Below are positions 1 through 9,397 of a stretch of 64,000 nt of DNA, piece after piece. The position numbers and the translations under genes are program-made. The notes below the pieces were generated by a model. The model saw only the letters and a program-made list of their open reading frames with translations, searched no databases and was not told where the DNA came from. Source of the DNA: Stenotrophomonas sp. 610A2 (lineage in GTDB: Bacteria > Pseudomonadota > Gammaproteobacteria > Xanthomonadales > Xanthomonadaceae); assembly GCF_030549615.1 (NCBI RefSeq), contig NZ_CP130832.1, positions 1,488,001-1,552,000 on the forward strand, in the 5' to 3' direction. Every line of letters starts with the position of its first letter. Within the stretch, counting starts at the first letter, position 1.

Positions 1-39
1 CAGCAAGCACCAGCTACGTTTGCAATTGCAGCTTCAAAG

Positions 40-79
40 CCCCTCTCCCCTTGCGGAAGAGGGGTTGGGGAGAGGGGAG
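40..79. repeat. Pyrimidine/purine-rich extragenic palindrome
   Basis: The segment reads CCCCTCTCCCC-TTGCGG-AAGAGGGG and continues into TTGGGGAGAGGGG. It resembles the CCCTCCC...GGGAGGGTTGGGGAGGGG palindromes at about 22372, 49170 and 55620 in this window, so it belongs to a dispersed intergenic family. No coding function is seen. Confidence 0.6.
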
Positions 80-141
80 GCGCGCAGCGCTGCTTCCGCC
101 AAACAAGACCCCTGTCCACCACCATGCTAGGCTCCACCCTC

Positions 142-172
142 AACGCCACGTCACCAACGTGGCGTTTTTATT
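142..172 (+). terminator. Rho-independent terminator of an upstream gene
   Basis: AACGCCACGT and ACGTGGCGTT form a 10-bp stem around a short CACCA-type loop, followed by TTTATTT. It lies just before the DUF819 gene and probably ends a rightward gene to the left of the window. Confidence 0.6.
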
Positions 173-199
173 TCCCTTCGATCGACAGGAACAGGCCTT

Positions 200-1450
200 A
201 TGCCGACCGAACCCAGTACCGCCCTCATCACCAATGACATCGTCGGCCTCGGCCTCATCGCTGCCACATTGGCCCTGATCTTCTGGTTGGCCAGCGGCCC
301 AACCCCGCTGTGGAGGAAGATCTTCACCTGGGTCCCAGCACTGCTGCTGTGCTACTTCATACCCGCCATCTACAACACCACTGGCCTGATCGACGGCCAT
401 GGCACCAAGCTCTACAACCCGATCGCACGCGATGTGCTGCTGCCGGCCGCACTGGTGCTGCTGACACTTTCCATTGACCTGAAAGGCATTGCCAAGCTCG
501 GCCCCAAGCTGCTGGTGATGTTCGTCACCGGCACCTTCGGCGTTGTGCTGGGCGCTGCGGTGTCGTTCCAGGTGATGAAGTTCATCCACCCGGAAACCGT
601 CGCCGGTGATACCTGGGCCGGCATGGCCGCGTTGGCAGGCAGCTGGATCGGTGGTGGCGCCAACATGGCCGCCATGCGCGAGACCTTCAACGTCGATGCA
701 ACCACCTTTGGTCAGTTCGCCGTGGTGGACGTGGCCTGCGCCAGCCTGTGGATGGCGATGCTGCTGTGGATGGCAGGGCGCTCGCAGATCATCGATGCAA
801 AGAACGGTGCCGATACCTCGGCCATCGATGACATGAAGCAGCGCATCGCGGAATATGAGGCCAAGAGCGCACGCAATCCCAGCCTGACCGACTTGATGGT
901 GATTGTCGGTGTTGGCCTGGGCATTGTTGGCCTGGCACATGCAGTGGCAACGCCGCTGGCCAGTTGGTTCGGCGAGAACGTCAGCTGGGCCAGCAAGGCG
1001 TCGTTGAACTCGTCGTTCGTGTGGGTGGTGATGATTTCCACCCTTTCCGGCCTGCTGCTGAGCTTTACCCGTGCACGCAATCTGGAAGCGGCGGGTGCGT
1101 CGAAGATTGGCACCTTGTTCCTGTACTTCCTGATCGCCTGCATTGGCATGCAGATGGATCTGTTGTCGCTGGCCGATCGCCCGTGGTTGTTCCTGCTCGG
1201 CGTGATCTGGATGGCCGTGCATATCGGCCTGCTGTATATCGTTGGCCGCTTGATGCGCACGCCGCTGTTCTTCTTTGCGATTGGTTCGCAGGGCAATATC
1301 GGCGCGGCGGCGTCGGCGCCGGTGGTTGCAGCGGCGTTCCATCCGACCTTGGCGCCGGTGGGTGTATTGCTGGGCACGGTGGGATACGCCACTGGTACGG
1401 TGATCGCCTACATGACCGGCCTGATGTTGAAGTGGATGGCGGGGGCCTGA
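200..1450 (+). CDS. DUF819 family integral membrane protein
   Basis: 416 residues, very hydrophobic, with about ten to twelve predicted membrane segments spread over the whole length. Glycine-rich turns such as AGSWIGGGANMAA (about residue 145) and IGSQGNIGAAASAP (about residue 355) are typical of the DUF819/YjcL-like family, which resembles secondary transporters. Substrate and direction are unknown. The ATG start lies 19 bases after a CAGGAACAGG stretch. The gene is a single unit: a terminator precedes it and a repeat cluster follows. The family call is good; the role cannot be inferred from context. Confidence 0.85.
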   Translation: MPTEPSTALITNDIVGLGLIAATLALIFWLASGPTPLWRKIFTWVPALLLCYFIPAIYNTTGLIDGHGTKLYNPIARDVLLPAALVLLTLSIDLKGIAKLGPKLLVMFVTGTFGVVLGAAVSFQVMKFIHPETVAGDTWAGMAALAGSWIGGGANMAAMRETFNVDATTFGQFAVVDVACASLWMAMLLWMAGRSQIIDAKNGADTSAIDDMKQRIAEYEAKSARNPSLTDLMVIVGVGLGIVGLAHAVATPLASWFGENVSWASKASLNSSFVWVVMISTLSGLLLSFTRARNLEAAGASKIGTLFLYFLIACIGMQMDLLSLADRPWLFLLGVIWMAVHIGLLYIVGRLMRTPLFFFAIGSQGNIGAAASAPVVAAAFHPTLAPVGVLLGTVGYATGTVIAYMTGLMLKWMAGA

Positions 1451-1465
1451 GGCTTCGGTTGGGGT

Positions 1466-1565
1466 TGTGGGAGCGGCGTTAGCCGCGAAACCGATAAATC
1501 ATGCGATTGCGATGACAGCGTGATCTGCGACAACACCGGCTTCGCGGCTTACGCCGCTCCTACAG
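1466..1565. repeat. Paired REP element (GGAGCGGCGTNAGCCGCGAA type)
   Basis: A left arm TGTGGGAGCGGCGTTAGC and a right arm GGCTTACGCCGCTCCTACA are inverted repeats about 60 bases apart. Each arm contains its own small palindrome, GGCGTTAGCC or GGCTTACGCC. The same two-armed element recurs at 8729, 8885, 13140, 13278 and 29634, always between genes. Confidence 0.85.
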
Positions 1566-1587
1566 GCCGGGTTATCGGTAACGCCTC

Positions 1588-1610
1588 TGCCGAGCATGGC
1601 TCGGCACTAC
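1588..1610 (-). repeat. GTAG-type (SMAG-like) palindrome
   Basis: Single copy of TGCCGAGC-AT-GGCTCGGCA followed by CTAC, which is GTAG on the other strand. GTAG-headed palindromes of this kind are the SMAG repeats described in Stenotrophomonas maltophilia. Further copies occur at 35525 and in arrays at 51265 and 55671. Confidence 0.85.
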
Positions 1611-1616
1611 AGGTAC

Positions 1617-1650
1617 AAAAAAGGCGGCGCCATCGGCGCCGCCTTTTCTT
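1617..1650 (-). terminator. Terminator of the cstA-ybdD operon
   Basis: AAGGCGGCGCC-ATC-GGCGCCGCCTT is an 11-bp GC stem. On the minus strand it is followed by TTTTTTG, so it terminates leftward transcription just after ybdD. Confidence 0.85.
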
Positions 1651-1668
1651 CTGCTTGTCTCCGCTGGC

Positions 1669-1893
1669 TTAGCAGCAGCGGAAGCCGCTCCTGCCGCCGA
1701 AGCGGGCTTCCTGACGTTCGCGGAAGAAGGTTTTGTAATCCATGACCTCGCGGTCGGGATGCTTCTCGCGCATGTGCCGGACATAGTTGTCATAGTCCGG
1801 CACGCCGCAGCAAAGCCGCGCGGTCTGCACCAGACGCCGCCAGGTGCGGCGGAACGTCTGGTACTGGCCGACGGGGACCAGCTCGGTGCCCAT
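1669..1893 (-). CDS. ybdD: YbdD/YjiX family small protein (CstA partner)
   Basis: 74 residues. The CCGVPDYDNYVRHMREKHP region and the MDYKTFFRERQEARFGG region are the conserved YbdD/YjiX (DUF466) signature. It ends in GFRCC. Members are routinely encoded directly downstream of the peptide/pyruvate transporter CstA/BtsT and are thought to assist it; the biochemical role is unsettled. The ATG overlaps the cstA stop by one base (TAATG), so translation is probably coupled. Family identity is secure. Confidence 0.93.
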   Translation of the reverse strand: MGTELVPVGQYQTFRRTWRRLVQTARLCCGVPDYDNYVRHMREKHPDREVMDYKTFFRERQEARFGGRSGFRCC

Positions 1894-3959
1894 TACAGAT
1901 CAACCTCGTGCGGCTTCAGTGCCACGTACGGGGTTTCCTTGTCGGTACGAACCGGCGAGCGACGTGCAGCGGCGATGGTCTTGATCGAGTACACCAGCAC
2001 CGCGAACACCACGAACAGGAACAGCGCAGTCAGGCCGGTGTTGATGTAGTTGTTCACCATCACCTGGTGCATCTGGTCGAAGTTCTTCGACGGTGCCAGC
2101 AGTTCACCTGCGGCAATGGCGTCACGGTACTTGTGCGCCTGGGCCAGGAAGCCCACTGCCGGGATGTCGGAGAAAATCTTGATGAAGCCGGCTGCGGTGG
2201 TGCAGATCAGCAGCCAGATGGCTGGGACCAGCGGCACCCAGGCGTACTTGTCCTTCTTCATCTTGAACAGCACCACGGTGCACAGCAGCAGCGCCACGCC
2301 GGCCAGCATCTGGTTGGCGATGCCGAACAGCGGCCACAGCATGTTGATGCCGCCCAGCGGATCGGTCACGCCCTGGTACAGGAAGTAACCCCACAGTGCG
2401 ACGCAGCCGCCGGTGGCGATGAAGCTGGCCACCCACGAGTCGGTACGGCGCAGGGCCGGCACGAAGTTGCCCAGCAGGTCCTGCAGCATGAAGCGGCCCG
2501 AACGGGTACCGGCGTCGACGGCGGTCAGGATGAACAGGGCTTCGAACAGGATGGCGAAGTGGTACCAGAACGCCATCATGCCTTCGCCCGGCAGCACCGC
2601 GTGCAGGATCTGCGCGATACCAACGGCCAGGGTAGGTGCACCACCGGCGCGCGAGAGGATGGTGGTTTCACCGATCTCCGCCGCAGTGGCAGTCAGCTGG
2701 TCCGGGGTGATTGCAAAGCCCCAGTTGGTGACGACCTGGGCCGCGTGCACCACATCGGTGCCGATGATTGCGGCGGGGCTGTTCATGGCGAAGTAGATGC
2801 CCGGCTCGATGATCGAGGCCGCCACCATGGCCATGATGGCCACGAACGATTCCATCAGCATGCCACCGTAGCCGATGTAGGCGGCATGGCCTTCATTGGC
2901 CAGCAGCTTGGGCGTGGTGCCCGAGCTGATCAGCGCATGGAAACCCGACACCGCGCCGCAGGCAATGGTGATGAACAGGAACGGGAACATGCTGCCCTTC
3001 CACACCGGGCCCGTGCCGTCGGCGAACTGGGTCAGTGCCGGCATTTTCAGCTCCGGCATCACGATCAGGATGCCAATCGCCAGGCCGACAATGGTGCCGA
3101 TCTTGAGGAAGGTGGACAGGTAGTCGCGCGGGGCCAGCAGCAGCCACACCGGAAGGACCGCGGCGACGAAGCCGTAGCCGATCAGCATCCATGTGATCTG
3201 GATGCCGGTGAAGGTGAACATCGGGCCCATCACCGGATCCGCGGCAACCTTGCCGCCGTACCAGATCGCAGCGATCAGCAGCACCAGGCCGACGATCGAA
3301 ATCTCGCCGATCTTGCCCGGGCGGATGTAGCGCATGTAGACGCCCATCAGGATGGCGATCGGCATTGTCGCGATCACCGTGAACATGCCCCAGGGGCTGC
3401 CCTCCAATGCCTTCACCACGATCATCGCCAGCACCGCGAGGATGATGATCATGATCATGAAGACGCCGAACAAGGCGATGGTGCCAGGCACCTGGCCCAT
3501 TTCCTCACGCACCAGATCGCCCAGCGAGCGGCCGTTGCGGCGGCTGGAGATGAACAGGATCATGAAGTCCTGCACGGCACCGGCCAGCACCACGCCGGCA
3601 ATCAGCCATAGCGTGCCGGGCAGGTAGCCCATCTGTGCAGCCAGCACCGGGCCGACCAGCGGGCCGGCGCCGGCAATGGCGGCGAAGTGGTGGCCGAACA
3701 ACACGTGCTTGTTGGTGGGCACGTAGTCCAGGCCATCGTTGTTGATGACCGCCGGGGTGGCGCGGGTGGGATCAACGCCGAGTACCTTGTTGGCGATGAA
3801 CAGGCCGTAGTAGCGGAACGCGACCAGATACAGCGAAACCGCTGCGATCACGATCCAGAGGGCATTGATGTGCTCGCCGCGGCGTAGCGCCACGACGCCT
3901 AGACAGAACGCGCCTATCAGGGACAGCAGCGCCCATCCGGCTTTGGAAAAACCTTTCAT
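1893..3959 (-). CDS. cstA: Carbon starvation protein A (peptide/pyruvate transporter)
   Basis: 688 residues, about the family length. It is an inner-membrane protein with some sixteen to eighteen hydrophobic segments. The N-terminal half carries the CstA signature: NKHVLFGHHFAAIAGAGPLV near residue 85, then AQMGYLPGTLWLIAGVVLAG. CstA proteins take up peptides or pyruvate and are usually induced in stationary phase by cAMP-CRP-like control; no clear CRP/Clp site was identified here. First gene of a two-gene operon with ybdD, ending at the terminator at 1617. The start at 3959 gives a normal N-terminal membrane helix. Confidence 0.96.
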   Translation of the reverse strand: MKGFSKAGWALLSLIGAFCLGVVALRRGEHINALWIVIAAVSLYLVAFRYYGLFIANKVLGVDPTRATPAVINNDGLDYVPTNKHVLFGHHFAAIAGAGPLVGPVLAAQMGYLPGTLWLIAGVVLAGAVQDFMILFISSRRNGRSLGDLVREEMGQVPGTIALFGVFMIMIIILAVLAMIVVKALEGSPWGMFTVIATMPIAILMGVYMRYIRPGKIGEISIVGLVLLIAAIWYGGKVAADPVMGPMFTFTGIQITWMLIGYGFVAAVLPVWLLLAPRDYLSTFLKIGTIVGLAIGILIVMPELKMPALTQFADGTGPVWKGSMFPFLFITIACGAVSGFHALISSGTTPKLLANEGHAAYIGYGGMLMESFVAIMAMVAASIIEPGIYFAMNSPAAIIGTDVVHAAQVVTNWGFAITPDQLTATAAEIGETTILSRAGGAPTLAVGIAQILHAVLPGEGMMAFWYHFAILFEALFILTAVDAGTRSGRFMLQDLLGNFVPALRRTDSWVASFIATGGCVALWGYFLYQGVTDPLGGINMLWPLFGIANQMLAGVALLLCTVVLFKMKKDKYAWVPLVPAIWLLICTTAAGFIKIFSDIPAVGFLAQAHKYRDAIAAGELLAPSKNFDQMHQVMVNNYINTGLTALFLFVVFAVLVYSIKTIAAARRSPVRTDKETPYVALKPHEVDL

Positions 3960-4194
3960 CGAGTCGCCTCGCAGGGGAATGCCTGCAAGGGTCTACCCAT
4001 GCAGGTCGGGGGTCAATGTGCATGGCAGCTGAATTGGATGCGACTTTGGTCTTAGGCCCGCGTCTTAGTGAACATGACTGCGGGGGGCGGGGAGTTCCAG
4101 AAGTAGCCTTGCGGAACAAATGGTTGCAGTTGTGATGATTGGTTTGGGCGGTGTGGGCTTCCATTGTCTGCAGCATGTTCGAAGGAGGTACGTC

Positions 4195-5046
4195 ATGAGT
4201 AGCCACGATTCTGCCCGGGTGCTGCGCAGCATCCGCGGCATGCCCACCTCCGATGGTGCTGGCGTGCGCCTGACCCGCGTCATCGGTACGCCGTCGCTGC
4301 CGGAGCTGGACCCGTTCCTGATGCTCGATGAGTTCGGCACCGAGCGGGCCGAGGACTACATCGCCGGTTTCCCTGATCACCCACACCGGGGTTTCGAGAC
4401 GGTGACCTACATGCTCGATGGCCGCATGCGTCACAAGGACAACCATGGCAACGAGGGTTTGCTTACCCCCGGCAGCGTTCAATGGATGACCGCCGGTCGC
4501 GGCTTGGTCCACTCGGAGATGCCCGAGCAGGAATCCGGTCGCATGCGTGGTTTCCAGCTGTGGGTGAACCTGCCGGCACGCGACAAGATGAGTGATCCGC
4601 GCTATCAGGAATTCGCACCCGAGCGCATCCCGCAACTGGCGCCAGCCGACGGCGTCAGCGTGAAGGTGATTGCCGGTACGGTGGGTTCGGTCAGCGGGCC
4701 GATCCAGCAACCGGCCACCGATCCGGTTTACCTGGACATCGCGTTGGATGCGGGCACTCACTGGAGTTACCGCTTGCCGGAAGGCCACAGCGCTTTCGCC
4801 TACGTGTTCGAAGGTGGCGTGTCGTTGGGCGAGGGCGAGCACGCGCGCGCTGTCGAATTGCAGCAGCTGGCGGTGCTGGGCGGTGGCCGTGAGCTGCAGA
4901 TGCGCGCTGGCGCTGAAGGCGCACGCTTGATCGTGGTGGCCGGGCGACCGCTGCGCGAGCCGGTAGCGCGGCACGGGCCGTTCGTGATGAACACCCGCGA
5001 GGAGTTGATGCAGGCCTTCGTCGATTATCAGGAAGGGCGCTTCTGA
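4195..5046 (+). CDS. Pirin family protein
   Basis: 283 residues from the ATG at 4195, chosen because GAAGGAGG lies 6 bases upstream; an in-frame ATG at 4120 has no such site. Bicupin fold. The N-terminal cupin has the metal-binding pirin signature: HPHRGFETVTYMLDG (about residues 60-75), then DNHGNEGLLTPGSVQWMTAGRGLVHSE in two adjoining blocks. Pirins bind Fe or other divalent metals; some have quercetinase activity or bind partner enzymes. The substrate here is unknown. Probably monocistronic. A second, distinct pirin lies at 6766. Confidence 0.93.
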   Translation: MSSHDSARVLRSIRGMPTSDGAGVRLTRVIGTPSLPELDPFLMLDEFGTERAEDYIAGFPDHPHRGFETVTYMLDGRMRHKDNHGNEGLLTPGSVQWMTAGRGLVHSEMPEQESGRMRGFQLWVNLPARDKMSDPRYQEFAPERIPQLAPADGVSVKVIAGTVGSVSGPIQQPATDPVYLDIALDAGTHWSYRLPEGHSAFAYVFEGGVSLGEGEHARAVELQQLAVLGGGRELQMRAGAEGARLIVVAGRPLREPVARHGPFVMNTREELMQAFVDYQEGRF

Positions 5047-5138
5047 GCGATGGCCGGTCCCGCGCAGGCTGCGACGGGACCGGCATCAATCAGCCGGCAT
5101 CACCTGGTCGACATCAAGATGGCAACGCAAAGCCGGGC

Positions 5139-5600
5139 TCAGTTGCTGCCTGCCAATGCGGACGGGTTGAGGTTCAGGGTCTGGGTCAGGCTCTGCAGCG
5201 TGCCGAGCTCGGTGGTGTCGGCAGCGTCGATCCAGATCTGCGCGTAGCGGTTCTTGTCCAGCTTGACCACGCTGATGCGGCGCGACTCCAGGCCGGGTAC
5301 GTCGCGCCCGCCCATGTCCAGCTTGTACCAATGCATCTCGGTGCCGCCGAACGCGCCTTTTTCCGCGCGCAACGGGCGGTTCAAGGACAGGCCGGGATCA
5401 CGCCCGCTGAGCATCATGTTGAGTACGGCGCGGCCATCTTCGGTGGTGGCCTTGCAGACGATGAAATCGCTCTGTACCTGTTGTTCCCAATGCAGGCCAC
5501 TGCTCGAAGGTAGTGACGGACATTGCACGGACTGCTGGGCGAACGCGTTGCTGCAGGCGGCGAGCGCGATTGCAGCGCAAAAGATACTGACAGTCTTCAC
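5139..5600 (-). CDS. Hypothetical secreted protein
   Basis: 153 residues from a GTG at 5600, preceded by GGGGGAA. That start gives a clean signal peptide (KTVSIF, then CAAIALAACSNAFA, cleavage before QQ). An ATG at 5615 would add five polar residues (MGESE) and is the alternative. The LAAC motif could mark a lipoprotein, but signal peptidase I cleavage after AFA looks more likely. The mature part has two or three Cys and no motif I recognise. It lies convergent with the pirin gene, which ends 92 bases away. Function unknown. Confidence 0.7.
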   Translation of the reverse strand: MKTVSIFCAAIALAACSNAFAQQSVQCPSLPSSSGLHWEQQVQSDFIVCKATTEDGRAVLNMMLSGRDPGLSLNRPLRAEKGAFGGTEMHWYKLDMGGRDVPGLESRRISVVKLDKNRYAQIWIDAADTTELGTLQSLTQTLNLNPSALAGSN

Positions 5601-5781
5601 TTCGGATTCCCCCATGGAACATCGGCCGAACGGCGCGATGAAAAACGTGTGGATGCTTCAGAAGGTGCAGTCTGGCTGGTGGGTGGTATCCCTCCCTCTG
5701 TACGTGCATCCCCATGCGCGCCAGCCAAGTTGCGACGGTATTACAAAATCCCGGTCAGTTGCAAAGTGTCTTTTGCAACGC

Positions 5782-5811
5782 AAAAAGAACGGCCCCTTAT
5801 AGGGGCCGTTC
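5782..5811 (-). terminator. Terminator downstream of aqpZ
   Basis: GAACGGCCCCT-TAT-AGGGGCCGTTC is an 11-bp perfect stem. On the minus strand it is followed by TTTTT, 36 bases after the aqpZ stop. Confidence 0.85.
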
Positions 5812-5847
5812 CGGGGATTTGCTAACAAATGAAACTATCGCTGCGAC

Positions 5848-6567
5848 TTACTTGTCGCTGCCAATCCACTTGTACGCCACGCCGCCGATGGCCGCGCCCA
5901 GGATCGGTGCCACCCAGAACAGCCACAGCTGGCTGATCGCACCGGCACCGGCAAACACGGCCACCGCGGTGGAGCGGGCCGGATTGACCGAGGTGTTGGT
6001 GACCGGGATGCTGATCAGGTGGATCAGGGTCAGTGCCAGACCGATGGCAATCGGTGCGAAGCCGGCCGGCGCACGGCCATGGGTAGAACCCATGATCACG
6101 ATCAGGAACACCGCGGTCAGCACCACTTCGCACAGGAACGCAGCAGCGACGGTATAGCCACCCGGCGACAGCGCGCCGTAGCCGTTGCTGGCGAAGGCAC
6201 CGGGCGCGCTGCCATCGATCAGGAAGCTGGCATTGCCTTGGGCGATCTGCAACAGGATGAAGCCGGCGACGATGCCGCCCAGTACCTGGGCAACGATATA
6301 GGGCAGCAGGTCTTTGGCCGGGAAGCGACCGCCAGCCCACAGGCCGATACTGACCGCCGGGTTGAAGTGCGCGCCGGAGATGTGGCCGAAAGCATAGGCG
6401 CCGGTCAGTACAGTCAGACCGAAGGCCAGGGCAACACCGACAAAGCCAATGCCCAACGGATTACCGTCACCGCCAAATTTCGCAGCCAATACCGCGCTGC
6501 CGCAGCCGCCCAATACCAACCAGAAAGTGCCGAGGAACTCGGCAGCCAAACGCTTTCCCATGCTCAT
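5848..6567 (-). CDS. aqpZ: Aquaporin Z
   Basis: 239 residues with six membrane spans and both half-helix NPA motifs, HFNPAVSIG (about residues 66-74) and [10 protein letters not shown] (about 192-201). The Arg after the second NPA is the selectivity-filter arginine. Length and pattern fit the water-specific AqpZ group rather than GlpF; there is no glycerol kinase nearby. The start at 6567 is supported by AAGGAA 7 bases upstream. Single gene with its own terminator at 5782. Confidence 0.95.
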   Translation of the reverse strand: MSMGKRLAAEFLGTFWLVLGGCGSAVLAAKFGGDGNPLGIGFVGVALAFGLTVLTGAYAFGHISGAHFNPAVSIGLWAGGRFPAKDLLPYIVAQVLGGIVAGFILLQIAQGNASFLIDGSAPGAFASNGYGALSPGGYTVAAAFLCEVVLTAVFLIVIMGSTHGRAPAGFAPIAIGLALTLIHLISIPVTNTSVNPARSTAVAVFAGAGAISQLWLFWVAPILGAAIGGVAYKWIGSDK

Positions 6568-6765
6568 TGTGTCGTTCCTTTTATGTTCCCCGATTCGGGT
6601 GTGGGGAAAGTAACGGAGAAGAGGCGTAGATGCGTAGCTAAATCGTTAACCAATTACCGCTTTTACCTGTAGTGCTTTAGCACTATGCGCGGCTTGCGCC
6701 TTGCTGGCTACAGGAAGGAAACAGACGGGCATGGGGGCGTCTGGGCCATCGTGGATCGAACGTGA

Positions 6766-7626
6766 TCAGCCGGGCAGGGGAATGAACTCCTTGTCGTCGC
6801 CGGGGATGGTGCCGAAGCGGCCATTCTGCCAATCGTCCTTGGCCTGCTCGATGCGCTCCTTGGAGCTGGAGACGAAGTTCCACCACAGGTGACGCGGACC
6901 ATCCAGCGGCTCGCCGCCCATCAACATGGCCTTGAGGGGCGTCTTGGCGCGCAGGCGGCCGCGTGCACCGGGCTCGGGGATGACCAGGTGCTGGGTGGGG
7001 ATATCCACACCGTCCAGTTGGGCGTCGCCTTCAAGGATGTAGAGCGCGCGCTCGACGTGGGAGGTGTCCAGCTCGATCTCGGCACCGGGCTCCAGGTCGA
7101 TGGCGACGTTCAAGGTGTCGGCGAATACCTTGACCGGGGACTCCTCGCCATAGGCGCGGCCGGCGATCACTCGCAGCCAGGCGCCATCGCGGCGCTGTTG
7201 TGGCAGCTGGTCGGCGGAGAAATGGAAGAAGCCGGGGTCGGTTTCCTCATGCGTCTTGGGCAGCGCCACCCAGGTCTGCATGCCGTGCAGGGCCTGTGCG
7301 TGTTCGCGAACATCGGCCGGGGTGCGTTCGGAATGGGCGATGCCGCGACCGGCAGTCATCCAGTTGACGTCGCCGGGGCGGATGACCTGCTCCGAGCCCA
7401 GGGTGTCGCGGTGACCGATCTGGCCGGCCCACAGGAAGGTGACCGTGGCCAGGCCGATATGCGGATGCGGGCGTACGTCGATGCCCTGGCCGGGGCTGAA
7501 GATGGCCGGGCCCATATGGTCCACGAACACGAATGAACCCACGGTCCGCGCCTGCAGGGTGGGAACGGCGCGGCGGACCTGGAAGCCGCCAAGGTCGTGG
7601 ACGCGCGGGCTGATGATGGTGGTCAT
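6766..7626 (-). CDS. Pirin family protein (second copy)
   Basis: 286 residues from the ATG at 7626; an upstream in-frame ATG at 7767 would add 47 low-complexity residues. The bicupin signature is intact: RPHPHIGLATVTFLWAG, then DVNWMTAGRGIAHSER. The N-terminus (ISPRVHDLGGFQVRRAVP) matches the YhaK/PNPase-like pirin branch more than the protein at 4195, so these are paralogues of different branches rather than a recent duplication. Probably a cytoplasmic metal-binding protein. Isolated gene between aqpZ and gpmA. Confidence 0.92.
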   Translation of the reverse strand: MTTIISPRVHDLGGFQVRRAVPTLQARTVGSFVFVDHMGPAIFSPGQGIDVRPHPHIGLATVTFLWAGQIGHRDTLGSEQVIRPGDVNWMTAGRGIAHSERTPADVREHAQALHGMQTWVALPKTHEETDPGFFHFSADQLPQQRRDGAWLRVIAGRAYGEESPVKVFADTLNVAIDLEPGAEIELDTSHVERALYILEGDAQLDGVDIPTQHLVIPEPGARGRLRAKTPLKAMLMGGEPLDGPRHLWWNFVSSSKERIEQAKDDWQNGRFGTIPGDDKEFIPLPG

Positions 7627-7884
7627 GGCTGGCTGCTCCGGCTTGCTTGAATGTGGGGGCAGGATGGCATGGCGCGGGCGAAGAATGGGTTGTCGTGCGG
7701 AGAATGGATTGTTGTTTTGGTGGGTGGGTTGGGGAGGGGTGAGCTTCTGCTCCTGCGCTTTCACCAATAAACCCCGTCCCCCCGCAACTACTCAGCCCCC
7801 ATACCCAAACCCTCGACAAAGAACGGATGCCCGCGCGAAGGGGCTACAATCGCCGCCTCACTTCCCCATCCGGAGACCTCCGCA

Positions 7885-8634
7885 GTGACCCGCAAACTCG
7901 TGCTGTTGCGCCATGGCCAGAGCCAGTGGAACCTCGACAACCGCTTCACCGGCTGGGTGGACGTGGACCTCACCGAGCAGGGCCGCCAGGAGGCTGCAAC
8001 CGCCGGCCGGCTGATGAAGGAAGAAGGCCTGCAGTTCGACGTGGCCCACACCTCGGTGCTCAAGCGCGCCATTCATACCCTGCAGGGTGCACTGGCCGAA
8101 CTGGGCCAGGACTGGCTGCCGGTCAACAAGTCGTGGCGCTTGAACGAGCGTCACTACGGTGGCCTGCAGGGCCTGGACAAGGCCGAGACCGCCGCCAAGC
8201 ACGGCGAGGAGCAGGTCAAGGTATGGCGTCGTTCCTATGACATCCCGCCGCCGCCGATGGACCTGGCCGATCCGGGCCATCCGATCCATGACCGTCGCTA
8301 TGCCGGCCTGGACCGCAATGCACTGCCGGCCACCGAGTCGTTGGCGACCACGCTGGACCGCGTGCTGCCGTACTGGCACGACGCCATCGCCCCGCAGTTG
8401 AAGGAAGGCAAGACCGTGTTGGTCACCGCCCACGGCAACTCGCTGCGCGCGCTGTACAAGTACCTCAACAACGTGAGCAAGGAAGCCATCCTTGAGCTCA
8501 ACATCCCGACCGGCATCCCGCTGCTGTTTGAATTGAACGACGACCTGACCGTCAAATCGTTCCGTTACCTGGGCGACCCGGAAGCAGCCAAGAAGGCCGC
8601 CGAGGCCGTAGCCAACCAGGGCAAGGCCAAGTAA
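7885..8634 (+). CDS. gpmA: 2,3-bisphosphoglycerate-dependent phosphoglycerate mutase
   Basis: 249 residues, the normal GpmA length. Interconverts 2- and 3-phosphoglycerate in glycolysis. The phosphohistidine motif [18 protein letters not shown] is at residues 6-23; [11 protein letters not shown] (near residue 88) and [11 protein letters not shown] (near residue 184) complete the active site. Starts with GTG at 7885, with CGGAG about 9 bases upstream and a TACAAT box at 7845. Followed by a strong terminator at 8688. Confidence 0.97.
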   Translation: MTRKLVLLRHGQSQWNLDNRFTGWVDVDLTEQGRQEAATAGRLMKEEGLQFDVAHTSVLKRAIHTLQGALAELGQDWLPVNKSWRLNERHYGGLQGLDKAETAAKHGEEQVKVWRRSYDIPPPPMDLADPGHPIHDRRYAGLDRNALPATESLATTLDRVLPYWHDAIAPQLKEGKTVLVTAHGNSLRALYKYLNNVSKEAILELNIPTGIPLLFELNDDLTVKSFRYLGDPEAAKKAAEAVANQGKAK

Positions 8635-8687
8635 GCGAACAGCTGCAGGCAGCATCGCTGCTGCCGGCTCAAGCAAAGAGTGACCCA

Positions 8688-8723
8688 AAGACCGATGCCA
8701 GCACGCTGGCATCGGTCTTTTTG
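8688..8723 (+). terminator. Terminator of gpmA
   Basis: AAAGACCGATGCCAGC-AC-GCTGGCATCGGTCTTT is a perfect 16-bp stem followed by TTGTTTGTTT, 54 bases after the gpmA stop. Confidence 0.9.
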
Positions 8724-8728
8724 TTTGT

Positions 8729-8983
8729 TTGTAGGAGCGGCGTAAGCCGCGAAGCTGGCAATGCTGAAGTCGCAAGCACCGCTGGCGTCTGATGATGCCC
8801 CGGCTTCGCGGCTCACGCCGCTCCTACAAGCCGCGACTCCTGGGCTGTGCTTTGAAAGATCACCGCAGGCATCGGCTCAGTTGTTGTGGGAGCGGCGTAA
8901 GCCGCGAAACTGGCAATGCTGAAGTCGCAAGCACCGTTGGCATCCGATGATGCCCCGGCTTCGCGGCTTACGCCGCTCCTACA
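8729..8983. repeat. Two tandem copies of the paired REP element
   Basis: Copies at 8729-8829 and 8885-8983 lie in the same orientation and are nearly identical. Both contain GCTGGCAATGCTGAAGTCGC between the GGAGCGGCGTAAGCCGC left arm and the GCGGCTYACGCCGCTCC right arm. The 8635-9001 gap between gpmA and the XRE gene consists of the gpmA terminator and these repeats; nothing else is seen there. Confidence 0.85.
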
Positions 8984-9001
8984 GCTATCAGCGCCGCTGC
9001 C

Positions 9002-9397
9002 TCAGCGGTGGCACTGCACCGGGTTGGCGTCACAGCGTGCGTTGTCACGCACGGCCAGATCCTTGCCGATGTTGTAGCCGCCGTATAGCAATGCCAGCAC
9101 CAGCAAGGCCAGACCAAACACAAGGTTCTCGGTACGGATGCCGGCAGAGCTTGGCGCGGCATTGCTGGCGTGCAGGACGTTGGCTGGCTGGGTAAGACCC
9201 AGATCCTCCGTCGCAACCTCCAATGCCGCCGCAACCGCCATGCGCGATTCAAGCGAGGCGTTGCCCTCTGCTTCCAGCCGTTGCACGGTGCGCGGGCTCA
9301 AACCGCAGATGCTGGCCAGATGCTCCTGCGACCAGCCGCGGGCTTCGCGCAGCTGCCTGATCCGCTTTCCGTCGATCTTCATCGTTTCATCTTCCAT
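9002..9397 (-). CDS. XRE-family HTH regulator with C-terminal membrane anchor
   Basis: 131 residues. The XRE helix-turn-helix is near the N-terminus: RIRQLREARGWSQEHLASIC and then GLSPRTVQRLEAEG (residues 12-45). After a linker, residues about 93-112 (LVFGLALLVLALLYGGYNIG) form one transmembrane helix, followed by a short Cys-containing tail. The DNA-binding head should therefore be held at the cytoplasmic membrane. AGGAGG lies 7 bases before the ATG at 9397. Targets unknown; it faces away from the esterase gene and may share its control region. Confidence 0.85.
   Translation of the reverse strand: MEDETMKIDGKRIRQLREARGWSQEHLASICGLSPRTVQRLEAEGNASLESRMAVAAALEVATEDLGLTQPANVLHASNAAPSSAGIRTENLVFGLALLVLALLYGGYNIGKDLAVRDNARCDANPVQCHR

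Noticed and set aside
1908..3611. 567-codon open frame on the plus strand
   Set aside because: Antisense to cstA, His/Gln/Asp-rich shadow.
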